NCBI GenBank assembly: GCA_029168955.1
Contig: JAPDOI010000152.1
Coordinates: forward strand, 248,001-312,000
Length of the DNA stretch: 64,000 nucleotides
Origin: Aplectana chamaeleonis
Lineage: Eukaryota; Nematoda; Chromadorea; Rhabditida; Cosmocercidae
Direction of reading: 5' to 3'
The translations under genes and the position numbers were made by a program. The notes below the pieces were generated by a model. It ran no database searches and was not told the DNA's origin. It saw only the letters and a list, made by a program, of their open reading frames with translations. Positions 43,817-54,800 of the stretch are shown here, one piece after another (position 1 is the stretch's first letter; each line of letters begins with the position of its first letter).

Positions 43817-44936
43817 GTCTGCAGAGTTGCAGCGATCAGCGATTGATCACCGAGCGTCAAGTTTGACGCGGCGACAAAATGTTTGTAGACATTATCGTCC
43901 TGGCGTCGAATGCCGCTCGCCTGCTGTAATGTACGGCCCTCGTGGCGGCGTCAAAACACCTTGAGGTGCATCCGAATGGCCCTTTATGACGCATCTGTCG
44001 CCTCCGTCGCCGAATGTAATCGATATAGCATCACCCATCGTTGTTTGTCGCTGCGAGCAACGCGGCGACGAACAACGATGGGTGATGCTACTAAGGGGCC
44101 AACGGAGTTTGAGTCGCGGCGCTGCTTGGAGCGCCGAGCTGCGCTTGGTAATGCAATATCGATAGCATTCGACGACGGAGGCGACCGACACGTCGTGAAT
44201 GTCCACTAGGGGGCACCGCAAGGTGTTTGGTCGCCGCCACGATGGCGCTACGTCACTGTCAGCGAACGGCAACCGACGCCGCGACGATAAGGCCATTGTT
44301 ATACCTCCAGTCTGCTACCGCGACAGGTTCGCTCATCTGTTTCAAATCGTGTCGGGACCCACACTCCCACCTTGAAAAGTGCTGTCGCGGAAACACTTTG
44401 CATGCGCCGGTCGCGTCGCAGGGTTGCAGATGGGTGTTATACATTCAAATGTTAAAACCGTGCCGCAGTCGGTCGCTGTCGCGGGCATCGGTCGCAGTGT
44501 GGCTCACAGCGACCAATGCCCGCGACAGCGACGCAGTGATTGGTCTAGTGCGGGTTTCCTCCGTTTTTCCAACTTTTTTGTAGTTCCTTCTTTCATTTCT
44601 CTACTGGTGTCTTTACCTCATTTTAAATGTATGAATCTTGAAGCCTGCCCTTTTATAGAACTGAAACTGAACTGATTGGCTCTATGATTCCGGGTTATTG
44701 ATCCGACGTTTTGTCTGCGATTGCGCGGGCGATGGCGCGTGTTAGACGTAAGTTGACGTGATGTATGGCATAGCCCAATTGGCTCTCCGCGACAGCAACG
44801 ACGCTCTCCTCTGAGACCGCGGCAGGGTTGTCGTAGAGTATAACAATGGCCTAATGTCCAAAAAAAGTTGTCGGGGCGTCAAGGTTGACTCTCGGCGATC
44901 ACTCGCTGGTCGCTGCAACTCTGCAGACCCCTGAAG
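43817..44936. mobile_element. Compound palindromic GTCGC-rich element (about 1.1 kb)
   Basis: The left end GGTCTGCAGAGTTGCAGCGA mirrors the right end TCGCTGCAACTCTGCAGACC, with arms alignable for about 100 bp up to the ACATTA / TAATGT block. Nested inside is a second inverted repeat (about 43890-44300, arms containing GTGGCGGCGTCAAAACACC and GGTGTTTGGTCGCCGCCAC) whose centre is a 65-bp hairpin at 44026-44090. No duplication of flanking DNA could be fixed and no transposase is present. Confidence 0.7.
44026..44090. repeat. 65-bp near-perfect hairpin
   Basis: TAGCATCACCCATCGTTGTT at the left mirrors AACAACGATGGGTGATGCTA at the right. The stem is 28 bp with about two mismatches and a 9-nt loop. 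The size resembles a microRNA precursor, but it sits at the centre of a larger palindromic transposon. Confidence 0.75.
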
Positions 44937-45240
44937 TCCGCAGGTCCCAGTAGGCCATGCTTCGACCTTCCCTGATGACCGTGAATCTCGAAAAAATACG
45001 TTTTTCTCGAATTTTCTTTTGTAAGCGTTTATTTTTCACGACCCCTTACCAAAATTTGTTTCTGGGTAAGAATTCTCACTGCCTTATCCCTCGCCACTTA
45101 TTATCTCGGGATACAACGGGCGCCTAACCCTGATGGAGGTTTTTTTTTCAACAAAAACTCTACAGTACAGGTCTGAGGCAACAAGAAGCTTGACCGTATC
45201 CATCAGTTTCTTTTTTTTTTGCACTCCTCCCACTCAGAAT

Positions 45241-45558
45241 CGGAAGTTCAAGTCGTTGTCATGCGATGAATCATATGCGCTTTTATTGGCTTTGCTTATC
45301 TGATCAAGCGCCGCTGATATGGTGTCGACACTCTCGTTTGAAGTTTGCTATCGGCTTCCGTTGAAGTTCAAATCGTTGGCGGTTTCTCGCCGTATAGAAT
45401 CACATGGCGGTATCATTACGTAATCGTCGATGCTATTTCCACTCGTGAAACATCCTTCTGTCGCTACAGTTGATGTTTTTCTCAGATAAGACTTTCCGCT
45501 GTCATCGATTAACCTTTCAGAAGAGTTTTTCTGCTGCCATGCAGCTGCTGGCGAGGAT
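45241..45558 (+). promoter_or_regulatory. Upstream region and candidate trans-splice acceptor of the sidekick-like gene
   Basis: The ATG at 45559 is preceded by a strong nematode-type acceptor, AACCTTTCAG ending at 45520, 38 bp upstream. It could receive a spliced leader or a cis-spliced upstream exon; the reading frame is open between the acceptor and the ATG. Two GATA-type sites are visible (CTTATCTGATCA at about 45295 and AGATAAG at about 45484). No TATA box is evident. A short upstream ATG near 45539 is out of frame and stops after seven codons. Confidence 0.45.
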
Positions 45559-45892
45559 ATGATCCATTACGCTAGATTATTTCTTTCATTATTCCTACTA
45601 GTACCCAGCGACAGATGCCTGGCACAACTTGTCCGCGGTCGCCCTCCCTCGTTTCGGGAAGATGACTATCCGGCATCGGTTCTTCTGGCCGAGTCTCAGC
45701 CGCTGACTTTGAATTGCCGATCTGATCGCACGGAAAGTGTTCACTGGCTGAAAAACGGCTATCCGACAGCTGTATTCTCCACCGTACTACAGATCGGTAG
45801 CACGACCCGAAATGATTCCGGCGTCTACAGATGTTTGGCCACGAATTCCGTTGCATCTGCGCTCTCACCGCCAATTAAAGTCACTGTACAAT
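45559..45892 (+). CDS. Sidekick-like gene, exon 1
   Basis: Encodes residues 1-111 plus one base. It starts at the ATG opening the signal peptide (MIHYARLFLSLFLLVPSDRC) and contains all of Ig1 (LNCRS, VHWLKNG, DSGVYRC). The donor is ACAAT|GTGAGT, phase 1. The open frame runs 43 codons further into the intron, which is not coding. Confidence 0.8.
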
Positions 45893-48800
45893 GTGAGTTC
45901 TCTGTTGTTAATTTTCGACCTCTCTGTGTTTTTTCTTTCCTTTATCTTTTTATTCGATTTTTTTTTCGTTTGACGACCTCGAAATGTCGAAATATTCTTT
46001 CATTGGTACCCATTCACGGTTGAGCAGGGTTGCGACTCGGCGCAACAGGGAGTCGTGAAAATTTGGGAAAATTTTAGAGAAAAAAATGGAGATTCGGGAG
46101 GTCGCAAGAATCGCGGAGCAAAAGTAATTTTATTTTCAAAATTCTCAGTTGCGTGGAATAAGTATGCATTTCAAACATTTTAGGTACTTACTCAAATGAT
46201 GCTAAAGAAATCTCTCATTTTGGAGGATTGTTAAAATTTCGGAAATTTTTGCAAAATTTTAATCTGCAAAGGGGGTCGTAGCTCCGCCAAAATTTGGTAT
46301 GACGGCTTGCCCAACCTTGGCGCTAGCCTTTTTTTTTCCATTTGTCGCAGTTGTTTTTCAGTATCATGATTTTCTAGTTAGGAAAAAAAGCGAATGAAGG
46401 GTACTATTCTACTTTTGAACCCCACATATTAGTCCGTTTCCTTTTTGCTCAAACCTCGCCCAAGGCGTTATTTGGGGTGCTGAATACGAATATGTAGCTA
46501 GTTTTCAGTTAATCGGGGGTGGGATTACGTTAGGTTACGATACTTATGCCGTAGTATTTCGACGTTTTAAATTTGGTTGGAACTTTGCCGAAGGGGTTTC
46601 TTGGGCCGTTTATTACGAATCCAATATCCTTTTTTTTGTATTTTGAAAATGTCGTGGTTAGTTTTTTGTAGGTTTTTTACCGTTTGCCTGGCGTGATCCT
46701 GTGAAAATCGGAAAGCGGGAACGGATTTGTGAGAAGCCCCCCTCCCCTCAAAAAATTGCCTCTTTCGGCAGTGTTCCAATTAAATTCGAGACTGACTAAA
46801 CTACCGTCTTCGTCAACCTCAAAATGGGCTTCATATTTCTGTTCAGCTCCCCAACTTACCATCCTTGTTATTACTCCCTCTCCTCGAGTCCCGCAGCTGG
46901 ACTCAAGGAAAGGGAGATTTTCGAAAAATCGCATCTTAGAGGGGGGTCATGAAAATTCTGGGCGAAAAAAAGGAAAAACGCTTCTTCATGCTCGTCACGT
47001 TAGTAGTGTAAGGAGTGAAGTGTAAATTATCCAAAAACATCAAAAAACAAATTAAAAATTACAAAATTTCAGATCAACAATATAGACGGAAAAATCACCT
47101 AGGGGCAGGTACATAACCTCGGCATGGATCGTGAAGAGACTTTGCGTTCACTGTTTAAGGTTGGCGCAAACTCGGTGCCACATGCTATAACATAGGTGCA
47201 CCGAGCTTGCGCCAACTATTCAACAGTGAACGCGAAGTCTCCACGATTCACGCCGAAGTTGAGAATTTTCGGCTCTCATCAAAGCGTCTTTCTGGGAGAG
47301 GATTCTTTGCCCACTTTCTCGCCGTTGCCCAATCACCGCGAGCGCCGGGGCTGGCGTGACAGGCTAACTGCGAAAAAATGGGTGGACAAACTCCTCCCAG
47401 CGAGAGGTCTAAATCAGTACCAAATTCTAGCTGTGTTTCAAAAAATTTGTTCACCGATGAGATGACGTAGTTGCGTCGAGGTCCGTGACAACAGTCTATC
47501 CTCTATTCAATCCGGATTGAAATTTATTCATATTGATCGCGTGCATGTGCAAGCGTATTCTGCGTATCCTTCTCCCTCACACATTCTCGCCGTCTCTCCC
47601 CTCGCTCCGTACACGCACGCGAAGAAACAGAGTAAGTTTGGCTCTGGAATAGGCTATACTTGAACCTCTTTTAATAAGTGAAGTTTGAATTTCCTCATTT
47701 TTTCATCGGGTGCAGGAGGGAATTCCTGGTATCGTCTTGTTCATTTGTTATAAGGTCTACCGACATCAAAATTATCATTTTACGCAGCATTCGGACCAGT
47801 TATATTCTAATTAAAGGAACTCATGTGTTGCAATACAGAGGTTTTTTAGCGCCTTCAAACGTTTGCACTCAATTTCCGGGCTAATAGTAGTCGTGCTCAA
47901 ATGTATAAGCTGCAGTGTGTGCTTGTTTTGGCGGCGACGAGAGCAATTGAAATTCAGTTCTCAAGTGCGGCGCTTTCTTTTTCATATTTATCCCCATTTC
48001 TCTATGCGCGTGGATTGTTGACCGAGTCCATATGGGCGGCTATATGAATGGGGATCGTGGTTCATAGCTATTTTTTTGAAAAGCTATTTTTAAGATCTTG
48101 ACGGATTCGAGGAATCGGATGATTCTGAGCGACTGGTTTCTGCCATTGGAGGACATTTTGTCATAAGAAGGCCGTCTCTGGTTGCATATGCTGATCCGAT
48201 ACCAAATGCTGACTATTCTTGGTACAATGGCGAAAGCCAGGTAAGAGCTGGATTTATTATATTATTTGTCTTTTAATCTAAATTTTCCGTGTTTCTTAGC
48301 AATTTGACGCTCTCTGTGAGCACATCTGAGATGTTTTTTTCGCCTTCTGTTTATTTGGGCTAATGCCGATTGGCCGGCGGACGGCGGCCGATGGTGTGCG
48401 CTGCTGTCTCATTGACCCCACGATATTGACTGGATTGTTTAGCTCTTTGGGTTCACGCGGCGCGTGATCATCAATAAAATGGGTAGATTCGATGGTAAGC
48501 TGGGTGGAACCTCATTCATCTATGCATTAGCCGATCGATTTCTGGATGAAATTAAGGTTACTGACTACGGAAGGTTTTCGGATCACCCAAATGTTTGCAA
48601 CGAAATTTTTTTTTCAATCAAGTGCACTTCAAAGAATGTTTCCTAATCTAAGTATCTAACTGCTATGAAGTTTCAAACCAGGTTACCGAAGGATTTTCTT
48701 AGTAGGGCTAAATCAGATAATTTAATTTTTTCTTTTATTTAATTTTAATTATAATATTATTTAATTTAATTTTTTACTTTTATAATTTTTTCGCGTGTGC

Positions 48801-51800
48801 AAAATAATTGTTCCCGATTCATCCCCAAACTCTTTCCTCGGTGTTATTCGGCGTCCTGAACACGAATCTGTGGTCAATTTTTCGATGATCCGAGGCTGAA
48901 TCTAGGTTACGGTAATTGTTATGCCATTTGGCTACAGCAGCTTAGCGTACCTTAGTGTTTCGAAAGACTATAAGGTGATTCTAAATTCGTGCTTGACACC
49001 ACATATAACCTCCACAGAAAAGCTTTTAGCTAGGTCTGGGCCATGAATAATCTACCGGACACCCTGCGTAACCCACCGTAATTTATCGAAAATCGTTAAG
49101 CAGACTTCCGATTCGTGTTGGGTACTCCACACAATCCCGGACCAGCGGTGTTGTTACCGGGCAAAATAGGTGGGTGGGGTCGTAAAAATTTTTTGGTCCA
49201 AAAAACGAAAATTTCCAAATTTGGAGAGAGGAATGTAAGAATTTTAGGCTAAATTTTTACCTGAAATGAGTACCGCATTGTTGTTTCAGACATTTTTTTG
49301 AAAAATTTTGTCATCGAGGAAGGGGGTCGTAGCGCCATCGAAATTGGTCGCAACGCCACGCTTGACCCTGAAATGATCTTTCCCGAAAGATTTCGGGGTA
49401 AACCTGTTGTAGCCTGTTGTAGCTATCTGGAAATCATCGAAAGGCGCATTTCATTCTAAAAATTTGCCCTTGTGGAGGGCTTAGATCCGACCATGTCGAA
49501 GTTTTTCGAAAATCGGTAAATGGACTTTAGACTCGTATTTAGAGCCCCGAATAACATTCAGAAGGAGGTTTTGTGCCAAATCCGCAACCTTTTTTCTGGC
49601 CCCTATCTGACCGTGTTCCTAGCGTAGCAGCTAAACTGACACCGTCGTAGTGGGCTACACGATCGATCCTTACCAACTGCGTGCGGTCGCGCCATGTGCT
49701 CTTTTGTGCTGGATGGCCTGCGATAGGAAAATATTCAGTAGTCGAAGAATACCAGGAGTAGTCACAGAGTGCTTTCGAAACAAGATATCTATCTTATCGC
49801 AGGCCATCTAGCAGAAAGGGGCACGCGACGCGACTGCACACAGCCGTGGAGGCTCGATCGCGTAGCCCGCTACGGTGGTGTCAAAGTTTACACATCTGGA
49901 TTTGAAAACACTCTAGAAGTACACGTAATTATTCAGAATATACATACTTCGTTTAAACGGCTAGATTGTCCAACACCACTTCCCTTGTGAGATGATTCCG
50001 TTTAAAAGTTCTCAAGATTTAAGACGCCGGAAAGTGTAATTGTAGATGAAATAGAACGGCGGCGAGTACGCCCTCTACACCTGTTTTAAACTGTTTACAC
50101 ACTTAGAGCACCTAAGGTTCTCGTTTCTTGGTGTTCTAGAAATATGTGTGGTCCAGAAAGGCGGTTCTGTGCCATTTTCTTTACGAAATGGGCATGTTTC
50201 GGTCAATGGAATTAGACGTCTTTCAAGTCGTATAAAGCTTATTCCGTCATTACTAGGGTTTGTAACCTTGTTTACCCCAATAGTGAATGCCGCCTTTTTT
50301 TGCAATGAGTTTCCTCCTTGTTCGGAGAAGAAAGCACGGATTGCAGAATCAGCGCACGCTCGCGCCGCATGACGATAAAACCTGCCATGCAAGGGCAAAC
50401 CGTAAACTTCCTAGGCTTCATCAATGTATGTGTTACAAGGGTTTGAGCAAAATACAAATCAGCTTCCATGTATCTGGGAATATTAGGGCTATTTCTTACA
50501 AAACCAGACGCTGGATCCATCATTGCGTTAACCCTGGGTTTGTGGATTTGGGTTGGGTTTAGCGCCAGGATTAGTACGTTTGGGCGGGCCGACAAACCCT
50601 ATGTTGACGCGTGAGCTGTGTGAGCTCTTGTGCGACCGCGGCCCTGCGTGGCGCAATTACGATTCCGTGACTTGATCTTGATTTTTTCGGGTATTTGATG
50701 TTTTTGAATTCAAGTCAAATCTACTATTGTTTAGGTAACACATCAAACAGTTTTCCGAGTAGCGAATTTCGATTAATAGTTCCTTTATTAAGAGATCTTT
50801 GTCCCGGTTTCTCTAGAGTCTGCGAATTTGGCTTACTGTTTGAAGCGAAGTTGTCTGATAGAAGTAGGTCATTCCCACTTCTTTTGGCCCGCAATTAGAT
50901 TCTCCCGCTGTCCATTTTTTGCGTATTACAGGGTACAACGTGCGAAGAGATCTTCATTTGTCATTCACCTGCTCCTGTTAGGTATTAATCCACTGCCACG
51001 CTCTATGATTGACATGGAAGGCAGCCGGGTATTATTGGGTGGCAGGGTTCGTAGCGGAAGGGCGACACACGAAAATTCTCGCCAATAAAGGGTTCCTTGT
51101 ATATCGTGGCTTTGAAAAAAAGGTGGTTTACGTTTCTTAGCCGCTCGCCAGAAAGCTCGAGGTGGGCATTCGCACATGCGAGGGAGGTGTCGATTTCATG
51201 AATTCTATAAATTTTAAGTTTCTCTGGGTTTCCTGTTGGTGTGGGTTTTTCTGAAACGCTCTGGAAAATACCTGAGCGTGGAGGCATTGGGTTCGTTCGA
51301 GGCACACACGGGAGCTTTCAGACAGTCTCAGATGATCTATGAATTTCCAGGCGCATCCAGGCATCCTGAAGACCACGAAACTTTAAAGCAATTTGGAATG
51401 CACTTCAATACTGTTATTTCGTTGAATGTTTTACGGTCTATTGAAAAACCGGAGTTCTGAAGACCAGGAAATCCTGAAATTTTCTTAGTCGGTCCGCGTT
51501 GCAGTGTTTTGTGCGCTTTTCTTCAGGATTGTTCTAAAATCGATTTGTACGATTCCGAAGAAAGGCAGAGATGTGTGTTGTATCGCATTTTAGTGCCTTC
51601 GCTCCATTTTGGGGTCGTTATGCTCGTTGAACATTTATGTGAAACATCATAAAACGTCGCCAACGCAATAAAGATGGTAAAACACAATCAGTTTTAAGAA
51701 ATACAGCTATTTAAAGCTTTCTTAGCTGACCAAGAACAGAGCAGTTCTCCGAGACTGTACATTCAATGAGGGATGTGCGCAGGGTCAAGCAGACCGTTCT

Positions 51801-54800
51801 CCGAGACCAGAACTTATTTACGTCCCTCTTTCTTGGTAACCTTTTTTTTCAAGATTATTGAAAATTCGTACGTCCTTCCCAGGTGAACATGTTTTTGAGA
51901 ATTTTGGGACCGAAAAGGATGTCAGAAAATTTTTCTAATTCTTTTCATAATTCACCACTTTTATTCACTGGCAACTTTTTTTCTGACCCGAGTATTCAGC
52001 ACTCCCCCCCACCTTTGTCCAGTTTTCTAGTTCCTCAAGATTTCCACGACACCACCGCCGTTGTACAACGGGAGAGTGACCGCTTGACTTCGGATCTGCC
52101 ACCAATTCGATTTTAAGAAAACGAAAATTTTCCGTGAAAATAGAAAAAACCGCCTATTATGCATTTTCCTTCTAGGAATCACATATCCTGCGGCGAGGAA
52201 TTGGAAACGTCATTTATATGTATTTTTGGCAGATTATGGTCTAGAAAGTCGTCCTTGACATTGAAACTAGCATTGAATCACATTGAACATTGAAAAAACA
52301 TTGAAGCTCAGGAATCAAGAAATATTGAAACTAGAATAAATTCGTCTCACAAAGTTTTGATTTCGGCGATCTAAACGAAACAGGATTCATGCAGAGGCCA
52401 GTATGAATAGTCTCATATTCATCAAATGCACAGACATTCTTGCTGCGGCGCTCAGTTCCAATGCTATGGCGTCGTTTATACTTCAATCACCGAGCGGCGC
52501 AGCACAGTACAATTGTATAATATTTATCACGCGGCGGGGCGCAATCAATATTATAGGATTGCACTTCGCCGCGCCGCTCGGCGGTGGAAGTATACACGAC
52601 GCTTATCGGTCGGCAATTGCTGTCACGCGACAGATTCGCTGAATCTGTTGTGCAGGTCATCTTTATTGATTCATTAGAAAGGGGAACCATACATCATTTG
52701 CGAAGTGCTTTGTAAGTTTTAAAAAACAATAATATCGAGCGGTGATCGTAGGCCACTGCTGAGCATCAACATTGATGCCCAGGCTTGGCGCTTGGGTACT
52801 GATGTAGATCTCTTGCTGGGAGTAGATTTTCCGTTCACTTCGTTGCAGTTGGCCTATCACGTCGCTGCGTCTGTAATTGGCCAACGGCGAGGAAGTGGGC
52901 GGGATTCTCCCCTGCCCCCCCCCAAACCAAATGTCTAAATGGGAGCCGGCACTGGACACTGAACGATAATCGGCGAGTTCGGGGTTGTTACGGACATATA
53001 CATATAGTCACTTTTTGATGCTCCCGCAAATCGCATGACAGGGCACAGAACGGCGATTTATGGACTGACAAAACCAAAGTATTCAAAAAAATTGATTTTT
53101 TTTTCTTGTCAGAAGTAACAGAATAATGCAGTTTTTTTTCGGAACCGCATCTTTCACGTCCTGACCACACCGACATGCCTTACCCTGTTTCCGACGCCCT
53201 TCTTGTGACCACCCTCTGTGCCGTACCCTGAATCCGTCATGGTCTATATTCTTGAAGTGCTTTGAAGAACTTGAAACCAGGGTTGAGCAGCGTTGCGACT
53301 CGGCGCAGCGGGGGTCGTAAAATAATTGGAAAATTTTTGAAAAAAAGAATGATGGGACTCGTGCGATTTGGCTGAACTTTACAGCCATTTTGAACATTTT
53401 CCAATTTCTTTTCCTACTGAAAAAAACGTAAGGAATTTTTCATTTCGTGAGGGGGGTCGTGAAAACTCTGGAAATCTTTGAAAAATTTTGATCAACGAAG
53501 AGGGGGTCGTAGCTCCGCAGAAAATTGACGCAACGGCCTGCTAAACCCTGCTTGAAACGATAGCAGAAAGACCTCTGAACACACTGGGACTAGGATTCAT
53601 GAATGCAAACCATGGTATAGAGCTGGGTTTGCCTCTAAGGATTGCGTGCTATTTTCTCAGTAAACCCGTTTGTAACCCGTGGTTTGTCGTTCATAAATTG
53701 GGCAACTTTTCTAATAGTAGTTTCGTGCGGAAAATTTGGGAGTTTAGATCAGTCTCATTAGGTTTTTGGACACTCATGTTTTTTATGCTAATCGTCTTGT
53801 CATTGCCTGTTTGAAATTCGAATTGACCCCAATTTGAATCCCATATGGACGGATTCCCCTTCCTGCTGAATTCGGAATTGAATCACATTGCGATGGGTGG
53901 ACTGTGGCAATTATTCTGAATTTCCGGTTCCCCATGTCTAATTAGCGGCGATTCCTATCGGGAGTGAGGTAATGTAATCAATACGGTAATTATCGGTCAA
54001 TGCTCGTGTTTATGATGACCTTGAGAGACAGCAGCCTGCCATTCGTCTGTCGGACGATAATTTTTTCTCTATACGGGGGGTTAATTGTAGCGGCGGTCTC
54101 TTTGAGAGTGCTGATCAGTAATTTTTTCCCAAGTGTCTGACATGGGGGGAGTATGAAATTTAGTGACACTTTCCCAGCATTTTCGAAATGAGGCGGACGA
54201 ACCACAGCCACAAGACGCTACCACCTGTCGTTAGCGTTTAAACTCAACCCGAAACGAGTTCTTCGCTGGAATTAGCGCGTTTTTCATCCGCGAGGCAGAG
54301 TTCAGGGAGACGTCATGATGTCTTTCTTCACCTTGACATTGATTTTCTTTGGTAAAGGGAGAGCGACTCATCGTGTTGTGTGGGTATGATAGCCACCCTC
54401 CTTATGCAAACAAAATACCTGAAAAGGCCATTCAAGACGCTTGAGCTAACGTTGAATGGAAGGACAACCCTCACAAACCACCGCAGTATTGAATGTAACC
54501 CGAAAAGCAGCAAAGGGCGTTGAGTGGCAGTTGCAAGTAGAGATTGAACTGGTTTTGTTGACTGTTACTGAGTCTAACTCGTACTTTTAAGGTCTACTCG
54601 AACAGGTCACACTACATAACATCTCGTGGAGATTTGGTCGTCGTCGACGCGACTCGGTCTTCGTTTGGATCCTATAAGGTAGGGAGATTGTACACGATTT
54701 GTTGGTTTGAATTTTTTTAGAATTGGAGAAAGAATCTGAAATAAATGAGCTTGAAGGAAAGCAGTCAGTATCATTTCGCTATCCAGGATTAAACCCGAGG

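Larger units (their letters stand above)
45893..48094 (+). other. Intron 1 (2.2 kb)
   Basis: Holds a hAT-type MITE copy at 46015-46319, repeat H at 46430-46600, a fold-back at 47123-47250 and a module copy at 47497-47658. Open frames inside have no exon consensus. Confidence 0.7.
48241..54591 (+). other. Intron 2 (6.35 kb)
   Basis: Contains repeat H (48830-49140, 49380-49575), hAT-type MITEs (49134-49370, 53278-53550), a fold-back (49632-49890) and a PIF/Harbinger-like MITE (52468-52602). 50000-52440 shows only chance frames. Size is deduced from flanking exons that join in phase. Confidence 0.7.

Noticed and set aside
44026..44090. microRNA gene
   Set aside because: The hairpin is right in size, but it is the exact centre of a larger palindromic element, so structure alone is not evidence for a microRNA.
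48443..48494. Possible extra exon in intron 2 (acceptor GTTTAG, donor GTAAGC, reading LFGFTRRVIINKMGRF)
   Set aside because: Exon 2 ends in phase 0 and joins exon 3 at 54592 directly to complete Ig2. This segment is 52 nt and would break the frame of exon 3.
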